64,000 bases of DNA from Hephaestia caeni (GTDB lineage: Bacteria; Pseudomonadota; Alphaproteobacteria; Sphingomonadales; Sphingomonadaceae), in the NCBI RefSeq assembly GCF_003550065.1, contig NZ_QXDC01000004.1, positions 744,001 through 808,000 on the forward strand, in the 5' to 3' direction. The translations under genes were made by a program, and so were the position numbers. This document shows, in pieces, positions 8,869 to 17,533 of the stretch; position 1 is the stretch's first letter; every line of letters starts with the position of its first letter. The notes beneath the pieces were generated by a model, which was given only the letters and a program-made list of their open reading frames with translations, ran no database searches and was not told the DNA's origin.

Positions 8869-10227
8869 TTACTCCATCACGGCCTTCAAGTTCATGAATT
8901 CGTGCAGCCCGTACGGCCCCAGCTCGCGGCCGTGGCCCGAGCGTTTGACGCCGCCGAACGGCGCCGCCGGGGCGCTGGCGAGCATCTGGTTGATCGCGGT
9001 CATCCCCGCGTCGATGTCGCGGGCGAAGCGCTCCTTTTCCGCCGCGTCGTTGGTCCACACGCTCGAACCCAGCCCGAAGGGCACCGCGTTCGCCGTCGCG
9101 ATGGCCTCATCCATGTCGGCGACCTTGAACACCATCGCGACGGGGCCGAACAATTCCTCGTTCGCCACGGGGTCGTCGAGCGGCACGTCGACCAGCACGC
9201 CCGCGGACATATAGGCGCCCTTGCCGGGCAATGCCTCGCCGCCGAACAGCAGCCGCGCGCCCGCCCCGGTCAATTCCCGCAACTGGGCGACCACCGTCTG
9301 GCGCTGTTCCGCGCTCGACAGCGGCCCCATGTCGGTCGCCGCATCCATCGGATCGCCCGCTTTCACCGCCTTCATGCCCGCGATGAATGTCTCCATGAAG
9401 GCATCGTAGACCTCGGCGTGGACGATCATCCGCTTGGCGCAGATGCACGACTGGCCGGTGTTCTGGATGCGTGCCGTCACCGCGGTTGCGGCCGCCTTGG
9501 CGATATCGGCCGAGGGCATGACGATGAACGGATCGGAGCCGCCCAGTTCGAGCACGACCTTCTTGAGCGCCTTGCCCGCCGCCGCCGCGACCGCCATGCC
9601 CGCGCCCTCGCTGCCCGTCAGCGTCACCGCGACGACGCGATCGTCGGCGATGATGCCCGCCACCTTCGCGCTCGGGATCGCGAGATTCTGGAACAGTCCG
9701 GCGGGTGCGCCGGCCTTGAGGATGGTCGCCTCTATCGCCGCCGCGACGCCCTGCACGTTCGAGGCATGTTTGAGCAGCCCGACATTGCCCGCCATGATCG
9801 TCGGCGCGACGAAGCGGATGACCTGCCAGTAAGGGAAATTCCACGGCATCACCGCGAGCACCGGCCCCATCGGCAGCCAGCGCGCGGTCGCGGTGCCGCT
9901 CGCGGTGTCGAAGCGCCGATCCTCCAGCATCGCCGGCCCGTGCTGGGCATAATGCCGGAAGGCGGTAGCGCATTTCTCGACCTCGGCGATCGCGCTTTTG
10001 AGCGTCTTGCCCATTTCGCGCGTGGCGATTTCCGCGAGCGCGTGTTTGTCGGCCTCGAACGCATCGGCGATTCGGCCGAGCAGCGCGGTGCGGGTCTGGT
10101 AATCGCTCACCCGCCACTGCGCGAACGCGGCGTGCGCGCGCGCGAGCCGTTGCTCGATCCCGGCATCGGTGAGCGCCTCGTAGGTCGCGATCGTGTCGCC
10201 GGTCGCCGGATTGATGCTCGTCAGCAT
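8869..10227 (-). CDS. NAD(P)-dependent aldehyde dehydrogenase, succinate-semialdehyde dehydrogenase type
   Basis: Oxidises an aldehyde, probably succinate semialdehyde, to the acid in the cytoplasm. It has 452 residues with the ALDH fold: the N-terminal INPATGDTIATYE segment typical of the GabD/Sad group, the cofactor-domain MPWNFPYWQVIRF, the general-base region VLELGGSDPFIV and the catalytic cysteine in TGQSCICAKR (Cys261). The C-terminal part has EELFGPVAMVFKV and FGGVKRSGHGRELGPYG. At 452 residues it matches the shorter NAD-linked semialdehyde dehydrogenases. It is transcribed away from xseB, with a 94-bp shared promoter region. The substrate is inferred from family resemblance and no GABA pathway gene is adjacent. 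Confidence 0.9.
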   Translation of the reverse strand: MLTSINPATGDTIATYEALTDAGIEQRLARAHAAFAQWRVSDYQTRTALLGRIADAFEADKHALAEIATREMGKTLKSAIAEVEKCATAFRHYAQHGPAMLEDRRFDTASGTATARWLPMGPVLAVMPWNFPYWQVIRFVAPTIMAGNVGLLKHASNVQGVAAAIEATILKAGAPAGLFQNLAIPSAKVAGIIADDRVVAVTLTGSEGAGMAVAAAAGKALKKVVLELGGSDPFIVMPSADIAKAAATAVTARIQNTGQSCICAKRMIVHAEVYDAFMETFIAGMKAVKAGDPMDAATDMGPLSSAEQRQTVVAQLRELTGAGARLLFGGEALPGKGAYMSAGVLVDVPLDDPVANEELFGPVAMVFKVADMDEAIATANAVPFGLGSSVWTNDAAEKERFARDIDAGMTAINQMLASAPAAPFGGVKRSGHGRELGPYGLHEFMNLKAVME

Positions 10228-10321
10228 GGAAAGCTTCTCCCTCGAGTCGTCGGTCGCTCAACGCGGCGCGGGTGCGCGCGTATCCTTGACCCTTCTCGTT
10301 TCCCTGCCGCATAGCACGATC

Positions 10322-10567
10322 ATGACCGCCGACCGACCGATCGAGGATTTGAGCTTCGAGGAAGCGCTGCACGAACTGGAGGCGATCGTCTCCAGGCTCG
10401 AAAGCGGCGAGACGCCGCTGCAAGACGCCATCGACCTCTACGAACGCGGCAACAAGCTGCGCCGCCGCTGCGCCGACCGGCTCGATGCCGCGCAGGCGCG
10501 GATCGAGGCGATCCGGCTCGATGCCGAGGGCCGGCCTGTGGGCACCCAGCCCTTCGATGCCGGCTGA
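10322..10567 (+). CDS. xseB: Exodeoxyribonuclease VII small subunit
   Basis: Small subunit of exonuclease VII, which degrades single-stranded DNA together with XseA. It has 81 residues, the usual size. The signature region DLSFEEALHELEAIVSRLESGETPLQDAIDLYERG (first 20 residues shown in part: FEEALHELEAIVSRLE) and the basic stretch NKLRRRCADRLDAAQARIE are diagnostic. The last 11 bases overlap the start of the farnesyl diphosphate synthase gene, so the two are translationally coupled, as in many proteobacteria. The ATG at 10322 was chosen because the upstream part of the open frame overlaps the divergent promoter region. The xseA gene is not in this window. Confidence 0.93.
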   Translation: MTADRPIEDLSFEEALHELEAIVSRLESGETPLQDAIDLYERGNKLRRRCADRLDAAQARIEAIRLDAEGRPVGTQPFDAG

Positions 10568-11474
10568 GGCCGCGGTGGCCGAGCCGTCGCTCGCGCTCCG
10601 ATCGGCGATGCTGCGTATCGGCGAGGAGATCGATGCCGCCTTCGAGACGGTGCTCGCCCTTCCCGACGATCCCCGCGCCGGGCTCTATCGCGCGATGCGC
10701 CATGCGGCGATCGGCGGCGGCAAGAGATTGCGGCCGTTGCTCGTCACCGCCGTCGCCGGGCTCTACGGCGTCGACCGCGCGGTCGCGGTGCGCGTGGGCC
10801 TCGGGATTGAGTGCGTCCACGTCTATTCGCTGATCCACGACGACCTGCCCGCGATGGACGACGACGACGTCCGCCACGGCAAGCCCACCGTCCACAAGGC
10901 GTTCGGCGAGGCGACCGCGATCCTGGCCGGCGACAGCCTCCACGCGCTGGCGTTCGAGATCCTCGCCGATCCCGAGACGCACCCCGATCCGTTCGTCCGC
11001 GCCGAACTGGTGCTCGCGCTGGCGCGCGCGGCCGGGCCGGGCGGGATGACAGGGGGGCAGGCGATGGACCTCGAGGCCGAACGCACCCGCTTCGATCTGG
11101 CGACGGTGACGCGGCTGCAAGCGATGAAGACCGGTGCCTTGATCGGCGCCGCGGTCGACGCGGGGCTGATCCTGGGGCGCGTGCCGCCCGAGGCACGCAC
11201 GCCCTTGCGCGGCTATGCGCGCGACATCGGGCTCGCCTTCCAGATCGCCGACGACCTGATCGACGCGACCGGCGACGAGGATGTCGCGGGCAAGAAGCTG
11301 CGCAAGGACGGCACGCGCGGCAAGGAGACCTTCCTCACCCTGCTCGGGCTCGATCGCGCGCGCGCGCAGGCCGCGATGCTCGTCGATCAGGCGATCGCCC
11401 ACCTTCGCGGCCACGGCGCCGAAGCCGACGTGCTGCGCGACATCGCCCGCTATGTGCTCGAGCGCGACCGGTGA
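10557..11474 (+). CDS. ispA: Polyprenyl (farnesyl) diphosphate synthase
   Basis: Condenses IPP with DMAPP/GPP to give C10-C15 isoprenoid diphosphates that feed quinones, carotenoids and undecaprenyl phosphate. It has 305 residues. The first aspartate-rich motif HDDLPAMDDDD begins at residue 94 (D95, D96, D101), and the second, DDLIDATGD, is at about 232-240. GGGKRLRPLL gives the IPP-binding GKR. The start ATG at 10557 overlaps the xseB stop, the usual arrangement. In many bacteria dxs follows ispA, but here coaD follows after 25 bp. Product chain length is inferred from gene context and size. Confidence 0.93.
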   Translation: MPAEAAVAEPSLALRSAMLRIGEEIDAAFETVLALPDDPRAGLYRAMRHAAIGGGKRLRPLLVTAVAGLYGVDRAVAVRVGLGIECVHVYSLIHDDLPAMDDDDVRHGKPTVHKAFGEATAILAGDSLHALAFEILADPETHPDPFVRAELVLALARAAGPGGMTGGQAMDLEAERTRFDLATVTRLQAMKTGALIGAAVDAGLILGRVPPEARTPLRGYARDIGLAFQIADDLIDATGDEDVAGKKLRKDGTRGKETFLTLLGLDRARAQAAMLVDQAIAHLRGHGAEADVLRDIARYVLERDR

Positions 11475-11499
11475 TTTTCCTCGCTGAAAGGGATCAAGC

Positions 11500-12006
11500 A
11501 TGACCACGCGTACCGGCGTCTATCCCGGCACTTTCGATCCGATCACGCTCGGCCATATGGATATCATCCGCCGCGGCGCGAAGCTCGTCGATCGCCTCGT
11601 CATCGGCGTCACCACCAACCCTTCCAAGAACCCGATGTTCTCGGTCGAGGAGCGGATGGCGATGGTGCGCCGCGAGGTCGAGGGGATCGCGGGCGAGATC
11701 CATGTCGTCAGCTTCGATTCGCTGCTGATGGACTTCGCGGAACGCGAGGGCGCGTCGATCATCGTGCGCGGGCTGCGCGCGGTCGCCGACTTCGAATACG
11801 AATATCAGATGGCGGGCATGAACCAGGCGCTCAACAACCGGATCGAGACGGTGTTCCTGATGGCCGATGTCGCGCTGCAACCGATCGCGAGCCGGCTGGT
11901 CAAGGAGATCGCGATGTTCGGCGGCGATATCCGAAAGTTCGTGACGCCCGCGGTCAAGGACGAGGTGATGGCGCGCGTCGATGCGCTTGGCCGCAAGGGC
12001 AGTTGA
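11500..12006 (+). CDS. coaD: Phosphopantetheine adenylyltransferase
   Basis: Catalyses the penultimate step of CoA synthesis: ATP + 4'-phosphopantetheine to dephospho-CoA + PPi. It has 168 residues, the normal length. The nucleotidyltransferase signature GTFDPITLGHMDIIRR at the N-terminus contains the TxGH motif. Other conserved stretches are VGVTTNPSKNPMFSVEERM, IVRGLRAVADFEYEYQMAGMN (split here to VRGLRAVADFEYEYQ) and PIASRLVKEIAMFGGDI. The spacing of 25 bp after ispA suggests one operon xseB-ispA-coaD and probably onward to the cyclophilin gene. Confidence 0.96.
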   Translation: MTTRTGVYPGTFDPITLGHMDIIRRGAKLVDRLVIGVTTNPSKNPMFSVEERMAMVRREVEGIAGEIHVVSFDSLLMDFAEREGASIIVRGLRAVADFEYEYQMAGMNQALNNRIETVFLMADVALQPIASRLVKEIAMFGGDIRKFVTPAVKDEVMARVDALGRKGS

Positions 12007-12081
12007 GCATCCATGTTCAGATTGGCGCAAGCGGGGTTTTGGTCTAAGCGCACCGCCAACCAGAATTCCCGCGGGGTGTGC

Positions 12082-12795
12082 ATGCGTTTCCTCTTCAGCC
12101 TGATCGCGCTCGTCGGCGCGCTGTTCGTGCTGCCGGCGACGGCACAGGTGCTCGACGTCAAGGTGCCCGGTCGCGCGCCGGCGGCCTCGCCCACCGATCC
12201 CGAGAACATCTGGCTGCTCGATCTGTCGACCGGCGGCCGCGTCAAGATCTGGCTGCGCCCCGATGTCGCGCCCAAGATGGTCGAGCGGATCAAGACGCTG
12301 ACGCGCCAGCATTTCTATGATGGGCTGACTTTCCATCGCGTGATCGAGGGCTTCATGGCGCAGGCCGGCGACCCCAAGGGCGACGGCACCGGCGGATCGG
12401 ACCTTCCCGACGTGCCCGCCGAGTTCAACTATCTGCCGCATGTGCGCGGCGCCGTGGCCGCGGCGCGCCAGGGATCGGCCCCCAATGCCGACGACGAAAC
12501 GCGTATCAAGGCGGAAAATTCGGCCAACAGCCAGTTCTTCATCGTCTTTCAGCCCAAGCTCCAGCTCGACAAGGATTATACGGTGTTCGGCCGGGTGATC
12601 GACGGCATGCAATATGTCGATGCGATCCATCGCGGCGAGCCGCCCGCCGATCCGAGCCGCATCCTGCACGCCTATATCGCGGCCGACAATCCGCCCCCGT
12701 ATCAGCCTGCGCCAGCGGCGGCCCCCGCCGCGACGCCGACGGTGCTGCCGGGAACGCGGCCGGCGAACGCGGCGCCCCAGCCCGCCGGCGAATAA
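12082..12795 (+). CDS. Periplasmic peptidyl-prolyl cis-trans isomerase, cyclophilin type
   Basis: Cyclophilin that catalyses prolyl isomerisation, probably during folding of exported proteins. It has 237 residues from the ATG at 12082; residues 1-21 (RFLFSLIALVGALFVLPATAQ) are a signal peptide. The cyclophilin core includes FYDGLTFHRVIEGFMAQAGD with the catalytic-type Arg, then the GSAPNADDETRIKAENSANSQFFI region (shown in part) and DKDYTVFGRVIDGMQYVD. A Pro/Ala-rich tail of about 35 residues follows. An in-frame TTG-like start at 12013 would place a hydrophilic stretch before the leader and is less likely. It is followed 16 bp later by queA; this order is common in sphingomonads as I recall. 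Confidence 0.9.
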   Translation: MRFLFSLIALVGALFVLPATAQVLDVKVPGRAPAASPTDPENIWLLDLSTGGRVKIWLRPDVAPKMVERIKTLTRQHFYDGLTFHRVIEGFMAQAGDPKGDGTGGSDLPDVPAEFNYLPHVRGAVAAARQGSAPNADDETRIKAENSANSQFFIVFQPKLQLDKDYTVFGRVIDGMQYVDAIHRGEPPADPSRILHAYIAADNPPPYQPAPAAAPAATPTVLPGTRPANAAPQPAGE

Positions 12796-12811
12796 GGGGG
12801 CCGCGCCCCCG

Positions 12812-13846
12812 ATGAAGGTCGACCTTTTCGATTTCGAGCTTCCGCCCGAACGCATCGCGCTGCGCCCCGCAACCCCGCGCGATGCGGCGCGGATGCTCGT
12901 GCTGGATGGCGCCGGGACACGCGATGCCCGCGTCAGCGATCTGCCGCAGATGTTGCGGCCCGGGGATCTGCTCGTGTTCAACGACACCCGCGTCATCCCC
13001 GCCCAGCTCGACGGCAGGCGCGGCGACGCGACCATCGGCGCGACACTCCACAAACGCGAAGGCCCCCGCCGCTGGCGCGCGTTCATCCGTAACGCCAAAC
13101 GGCTGCGCGAGGGCGATGCGATCGATTTCGGCAACGCCGTGTCGGCGATCGCGAGCGACCGCGCCGAGGACGGCAGTTTCGCGCTGACCTTCGCCGGTGA
13201 CGACCCCGTCGAGCTGCTGCTCGAGCGCGCCGGGCGGATGCCGCTGCCGCCCTATATCGCCGGCAAGCGCGCCACCGACGCGCGCGACGCCGAGGATTAC
13301 CAGACGATGTTCGCGCGAGCGGCCGGCGCGGTCGCCGCCCCCACCGCCGCGCTCCATTTCACCCCCGCGCTGATCGAAGCGCTGACCGCGGCGGGGATCG
13401 GCCACACCACGCTGACGCTCCATGTCGGCGCGGGCACCTTCCTGCCGGTCAAGACCGACGATACCAACGATCACAGGATGCATGCCGAATGGGGGCGTCT
13501 CGATGCGGCGACCGCCGACCGGCTCAACGCCGTGCGCGCGAGCGGAGGCCGCGTCATCGCGATCGGCACGACCAGCCTGCGCGTGATCGAGAGCGCGACG
13601 GGCGACGATAATATCATCCGCCCCTTCGAGGGCGACACCGCGATCTTCATCACGCCGGGTTATCGCTTCAAGGGCATCGACGGGCTGATGACCAATTTCC
13701 ATCTGCCGCGCTCGACGCTGTTCATGCTGGTCTCGGCGCTGATGGGGCGCGAGCGGATGCAGGCGGCCTATGCGCATGCCATCGAAAGCGGCTATCGGTT
13801 CTACAGTTATGGGGATGCCTCGCTGCTGCTCCCCGAAAGGAGCTGA
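12812..13846 (+). CDS. queA: S-adenosylmethionine:tRNA ribosyltransferase-isomerase QueA
   Basis: Transfers and isomerises the ribosyl part of SAM onto 7-aminomethyl-7-deazaguanine in tRNA to form epoxyqueuosine. It has 344 residues, the family norm. The N-terminus MKVDLFDFELPPERIALRP is characteristic, as are LLVFNDTRVIPAQL, RMPLPPYI, TAALHFTP and HVGAGTFLPVKTD, and the C-terminal MTNFHLPRSTLFMLVSAL. The ATG at 12812 was preferred because the open frame upstream overlaps the cyclophilin gene antisense or out of frame. tgt lies 870 bp downstream, so the pathway partners are close. The next gene starts 1 bp after the stop. Confidence 0.97.
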   Translation: MKVDLFDFELPPERIALRPATPRDAARMLVLDGAGTRDARVSDLPQMLRPGDLLVFNDTRVIPAQLDGRRGDATIGATLHKREGPRRWRAFIRNAKRLREGDAIDFGNAVSAIASDRAEDGSFALTFAGDDPVELLLERAGRMPLPPYIAGKRATDARDAEDYQTMFARAAGAVAAPTAALHFTPALIEALTAAGIGHTTLTLHVGAGTFLPVKTDDTNDHRMHAEWGRLDAATADRLNAVRASGGRVIAIGTTSLRVIESATGDDNIIRPFEGDTAIFITPGYRFKGIDGLMTNFHLPRSTLFMLVSALMGRERMQAAYAHAIESGYRFYSYGDASLLLPERS

Positions 13847-13847
13847 C

Positions 13848-14336
13848 ATGCGTTTGCTGCTCGCGCTGCCGCTGCTTGCTTTTGCGCTTCCCGCCGCCGC
13901 CCAGACCGCGCCCCAGGCGGCCGATGTTCCCTATGTCACCCCGCTGGGCCAGCCGCCGATTTCGACGATGGTGGTCGAGCCGGTGGCGATGATGCTGGCG
14001 GCGTGCGACGCCGACGGCGACGCCCGCGTCACCCGCGACGAGGCGCGCGCGTGCCTCGCCAGAAGCTTCGCGAGCACCGACACGGCGGGCGCGGGCTCGC
14101 TCGGCTATATCGCCTATTCGGACTGGGCGGAGCGCTATCTCGGCGATCGCAACGCGCTGCCGAGCCCGTTCGAGACCGACATCGACCACGACAACCGCAT
14201 CACGCTCGCCGAAATGACCGCCAAGATCGACACGATCTTCGACCGCCTCGACCGCGACCGCGACGGCATTCTCGTGCGCGCCGAGTTGCTGACGATCCGG
14301 CCGGGCGGCTTCGATCGCCAGCGCAAACGCCGCTGA
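13848..14336 (+). CDS. Exported EF-hand protein
   Basis: A 162-residue protein with a signal peptide (MRLLLALPLLAFALPAAAQ) and three EF-hand-like calcium-binding loops: DADGDARVTRDEA, DIDHDNRITLAEM and DRDRDGILVRAEL. The acidic residues at loop positions 1, 3, 5 and the terminal Glu are present in each, so Ca2+ binding in the periplasm is likely. It starts 1 bp after the queA stop, which suggests translational coupling, but no role in queuosine synthesis is known for such proteins. The ATG at 13848 was chosen for the leader; the longer open frame overlaps queA. Specific function unknown. Confidence 0.82.
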   Translation: MRLLLALPLLAFALPAAAQTAPQAADVPYVTPLGQPPISTMVVEPVAMMLAACDADGDARVTRDEARACLARSFASTDTAGAGSLGYIAYSDWAERYLGDRNALPSPFETDIDHDNRITLAEMTAKIDTIFDRLDRDRDGILVRAELLTIRPGGFDRQRKRR

Positions 14337-14343
14337 CCTGCGC

Positions 14344-14670
14344 TCAGCCGAGGTGGAGCGCGAGCCACACGGCGGGCGGGACGCTGCTCGTAAGCGTCAC
14401 CCAATGCGGCGTGCCCGCGGCGATGAAGACGTGATCGCCCGGCCCAAGCGATAATTCGGGGCCGTCGCCAAGCCGGAGCCGCGCCTCACCGCCAAGCAGG
14501 AGCACCCATTCGTCGGCATCCTGCACCATCGGCGCGGCGGCGGGCGTCGTCTGGCCTGCCGACACGATCCGTTCGAGTCGCATGCCGGGGCGCGACAGCA
14601 GGTCCGTGAACACCTCGCCCGCCGCCGCATGGGGCAGCGGGGCAAGCAGGTTGGCGGGCGCGTCGTCCAT
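14344..14670 (-). CDS. Small cupin-domain protein
   Basis: A 108-residue single-domain cupin. The conserved stretches are WVLLLGGEARLRLGDGPELSLGPGDHVFIAAGTPHWV, quoted here in parts: LGGEARLRLGDGPEL, LGPGDHVFIAAGTPHWV. The second motif GDHVFIAAGTPH has the metal-binding His positions of cupin motif 2, while motif 1 keeps only a Glu. It is convergent with the EF-hand gene (8 bp between stops) and divergent from tgt, with 48 bp between starts. Many such proteins bind small molecules or sugars; the function cannot be read from the sequence. Confidence 0.8.
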   Translation of the reverse strand: MDDAPANLLAPLPHAAAGEVFTDLLSRPGMRLERIVSAGQTTPAAAPMVQDADEWVLLLGGEARLRLGDGPELSLGPGDHVFIAAGTPHWVTLTSSVPPAVWLALHLG

Positions 14671-14718
14671 GCGCGCACCGTTGCGCGCGCCGGGGTTCCA
14701 CGGCAAGAGCGCGGCACC

Positions 14719-15846
14719 ATGCCTCGTTTCGATTTCGCCATCCACGCCACCGACGGCGCCGCGCGCACCGGCGCCATCACGATGGAGCGGGGGGTGATCC
14801 GCACCCCCGCCTTCATGCCCGTCGGCACCGCCGCCACCGTCAAGGCGATGAAGCCCGCCGATGTCCACGCCGCGGGCGCCGACATCATCCTTGGCAACAC
14901 CTATCATCTGATGCTGCGCCCCGGTGCCGAGCGCGTCCATCGGCTGGGGGGGCTGCACGATTTCATGGGCTGGGATCGTCCGATCCTGACCGACAGCGGC
15001 GGCTATCAGGTGATGAGCCTCGCCGATCTCACCAAGCGTTCCGAAGACGGCGTCGCGTTCAAATCGCACCTCGATGGGTCGCGACACCTGCTCAGCCCCG
15101 AACGCTCGATCGAGATCCAGCGGCTGCTCGGGTCGAACATCGTCATGGCGTTCGACGAGCTCGTCCCCACCACCGCGACGCGCGAGGTGCAGGCAGCGGC
15201 GATGGAGCGATCGATGCGTTGGGCCAAGCGCAGCCGCGCGGCATTCGATTCGGGCGAGGATCATGCCGCCCACAATGCGATCTTCGGCATCCAGCAGGGC
15301 GCGCTCGACGAGGGGCTGCGCAAGGCCTCCGCCGACGCGCTGACCGACATTGGTTTCGACGGCTATGCGGTGGGCGGGCTCGCGGTCGGCGAGGGGCAGG
15401 AAGCGATGTTCGCCTGCCTCGACTATGCGCCGCAGCAGCTTCCCGCCGACAAGCCCCGCTATCTGATGGGGGTTGGCAAGCCCGACGATATCGTCGGCGC
15501 GGTCGAGCGCGGGATCGACATGTTCGATTGCGTGCTCCCCACAAGGTCGGGCCGCACCGGACAGGCGTTCACGCGCGGCGGGCCGATCAATATCCGCAAC
15601 GCGCGTTTCGGCGAGGATACCGGCCCGCTCGACCCGACATGCGCCTGCCCCGTCTGCGCCGGATGGAGCCGTGCCTATCTCCACCACCTCGTTCGCGCCG
15701 GGGAGATTCTGGGCGCGATGTTGATGACCGAGCACAATATCTGGTTCTACGAGGCGCTGATGGCCGATCTGCGCGCCGCGATCGCCGATGGACGACTGAC
15801 AACCTTTGCCCTCGATTTCCGGGCACGCTATCATGCCGGCGCGTGA
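14719..15846 (+). CDS. tgt: tRNA-guanine(34) transglycosylase
   Basis: Exchanges guanine-34 of GU(N) anticodons for preQ1, the step before QueA. It has 375 residues. The catalytic aspartates lie in LTDSGGYQVMSL and FDCVLPTRSGRTGQAFT. The zinc site CACPVCAGWSRAYLHHL has the three cysteines and the following histidine spaced as in the family. The N-terminal FDFAIHATDGAARTGAI and TPAFMPVGT match bacterial Tgt. The ATG at 14719 lies 48 bp from the start of the divergent cupin gene. Together with queA upstream it forms a split queuosine locus. Confidence 0.97.
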   Translation: MPRFDFAIHATDGAARTGAITMERGVIRTPAFMPVGTAATVKAMKPADVHAAGADIILGNTYHLMLRPGAERVHRLGGLHDFMGWDRPILTDSGGYQVMSLADLTKRSEDGVAFKSHLDGSRHLLSPERSIEIQRLLGSNIVMAFDELVPTTATREVQAAAMERSMRWAKRSRAAFDSGEDHAAHNAIFGIQQGALDEGLRKASADALTDIGFDGYAVGGLAVGEGQEAMFACLDYAPQQLPADKPRYLMGVGKPDDIVGAVERGIDMFDCVLPTRSGRTGQAFTRGGPINIRNARFGEDTGPLDPTCACPVCAGWSRAYLHHLVRAGEILGAMLMTEHNIWFYEALMADLRAAIADGRLTTFALDFRARYHAGA

Positions 15847-15876
15847 CCGGACCATGACGATGCGAAAGGCAGGCCG

Positions 15877-16380
15877 ATGACCAGAATCATGATGGCGGCT
15901 CCACTCGCGCTTCTCGCAATCCTTGGCGGATGCGGTGAAACGACGGCGCCGACCAACACCGTCGTGGCAGACGATTCCGCCGCTGCGGATAACACCGCCG
16001 ATGCCGCCGTCGCCGATACCTCATGGGCCGGCCTTCGCGACCTGATCGGGCAATATCCCCGCGACGTGAACCTGTTCGGGGGAAGCGCGATCACCGGCGA
16101 CCTGAAGGCGCTGCTGGGCGAGAAGTTCGACGTCTTCGTACAGAACATGGAGGTCCAGGGACCGCTGGCGGAGGACAAGGGCGTCCTGTGGACGTCGGGC
16201 AACAAGGCGCATCAGGGCGGCGTCGATGCCGCCTATCTGCTCATCGATCCCGCGACGCACCAGCTTGAGGCGGGATTGTGGGAAAAGGGCGCGCTCAAGA
16301 CCTATGCCAGCCCCGGCGCCCCGATCGCCAAGCCCGCGGATGTCCAGACGCTGCTCGCCAATGCCGGGCACCCGTCCTAA
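15877..16380 (+). CDS. Hypothetical lipoprotein
   Basis: A 167-residue protein with a lipoprotein signal: basic start, Ala/Leu core and lipobox ILGGC (Cys19). An Ala/Asp/Thr-rich linker of about 30 residues follows, then a small globular region with LRDLIGQYPRDVNLFGGSAITGDLKALLG and YLLIDPATHQLEAGLWEKG, of which the first is quoted as RDLIGQYPRDVNLFGGSAI. This resembles bacterial lysozyme-inhibitor-like or small PliI/MliC-like lipoproteins only vaguely and I do not assign it. AGGCAGG just upstream of the ATG is a plausible ribosome-binding site. It follows tgt by 30 bp on the same strand. Confidence 0.75.
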   Translation: MTRIMMAAPLALLAILGGCGETTAPTNTVVADDSAAADNTADAAVADTSWAGLRDLIGQYPRDVNLFGGSAITGDLKALLGEKFDVFVQNMEVQGPLAEDKGVLWTSGNKAHQGGVDAAYLLIDPATHQLEAGLWEKGALKTYASPGAPIAKPADVQTLLANAGHPS

Positions 16381-16452
16381 TCCAAGATTACGGATATCGG
16401 CGGCCGCCGATGCGTTGACCAACCCCCTTCACTCCCAGACCGGACGCGTAGC

Positions 16453-16659
16453 TTGACCGATCGTCATCAGGATTGCCCCAACGAAATCACTGCCGCAGCA
16501 CGTGACGCGCGCGAGCATGATGAAGCCGCAGCACCTGCCAAGGCAGCGCATCACAAGCGCCGCCGCTGGCCGGTCGCCTCGATCGGGATCGGGCTCGGCT
16601 CGGCCGCGCTCACCGCCGCCCTCATGTATGCGGGCAGGAATCGCGACAGGAAGAAATAG
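16453..16659 (+). CDS. Small hypothetical membrane protein (TTG start)
   Basis: A 68-residue ORF beginning with TTG at 16453. The first 35 residues are hydrophilic, then a basic patch (HHKRRRW) precedes one membrane helix (VASIGIGLGSAALTAALMYA) and the basic end GRNRDRKK. The TTG is used for lack of any ATG in frame; no good ribosome-binding site is visible, so the start is uncertain. Its stop codon is directly followed by the GTG start of the GNAT gene, suggesting coupling. Function unknown. Confidence 0.5.
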   Translation: MTDRHQDCPNEITAAARDAREHDEAAAPAKAAHHKRRRWPVASIGIGLGSAALTAALMYAGRNRDRKK

Positions 16660-17439
16660 GTGGCGGGCCCGCGCGAGATTGCCGTCGCGCGGCGCTGGTT
16701 CCGCCTTCGCGGGCGTCATCCCACAGAGACGCAAGATGCGTTGATCGTCGCGACGCCGGCGTTTCCGGATACCTGGGACGCGAATTTCGCCCTGGCCAAG
16801 CCCCGCGCCGATCCGCCGAGGCTGATCAAGGCGCTCGATGCGGCGATGGAGCACAGCAAATGGCGTGTCGTCATGAGCGACGTATTGACCGATCCCGGCG
16901 TCGACGCGGCGCTCGCCATGACCGGATTCGAGCAAGGTTCCCCGACGATCGAAATGCTGCTGACCGACGACCCGGCGCGGCACCGATCCTTGCCGGCGAT
17001 CGAGACCGTGCCGGTCGAAAGCGAGGCGGATTGGTCGCGGCTCGAGCATCTGGTGCGCATCGACCATGACGAAGGCCGACGGACAGGAGACACCAGCGCC
17101 GCGCTCAGCCGGGGCCTGATCGCCGCCATGCGCACCGCCGCACGGCCCGGCGATTATGAGATCATCCGTATGGGCGGCAGGGATATCGGTTACGGCCTCG
17201 CGTTGGCCTGTCCGGGCGGCCTGGGGTTGATCGAGCACCTGTTCACCGCGCCCGAAGCGCGTGGGCGCGGCGCGATGACGGCGTTCATCGTTCACGCCGT
17301 CGAGCGGCTGCGAAGGCAGGGCTGCTCCGGGACATTTCTCGACGCGCACGCTCATGATACGCCGCGCTTCCTGTATCAGCGGCTCGGCTTTGTGCCGATC
17401 GCGCTCAACCGTTGCTGGGCGCGCCGCTTATCCTCTTGA
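16660..17439 (+). CDS. GNAT family N-acetyltransferase
   Basis: A 259-residue protein with a C-terminal GNAT domain. The acetyl-CoA loop is LFTAPEARGRGAMTAFIVHAVERL, seen as FTAPEARGRGAMTAFI, followed by FLDAHAHDTPRFLYQRLGF with the typical late tyrosine context. The N-terminal 120 residues lack an obvious signature and may be a degenerate second GNAT repeat, as in double-domain members. The GTG start follows immediately on the stop of the preceding small membrane-protein gene. The substrate is unknown. Confidence 0.75.
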   Translation: MAGPREIAVARRWFRLRGRHPTETQDALIVATPAFPDTWDANFALAKPRADPPRLIKALDAAMEHSKWRVVMSDVLTDPGVDAALAMTGFEQGSPTIEMLLTDDPARHRSLPAIETVPVESEADWSRLEHLVRIDHDEGRRTGDTSAALSRGLIAAMRTAARPGDYEIIRMGGRDIGYGLALACPGGLGLIEHLFTAPEARGRGAMTAFIVHAVERLRRQGCSGTFLDAHAHDTPRFLYQRLGFVPIALNRCWARRLSS

Positions 17440-17533
17440 ACGCGTTCCCGACGCACTGTCCTAGTCGGTTGACACAGTTGCCGGGTCGGGCGCACGACAG
17501 CGAATATCATCCTTTCCTCGGGGGGAATCACCG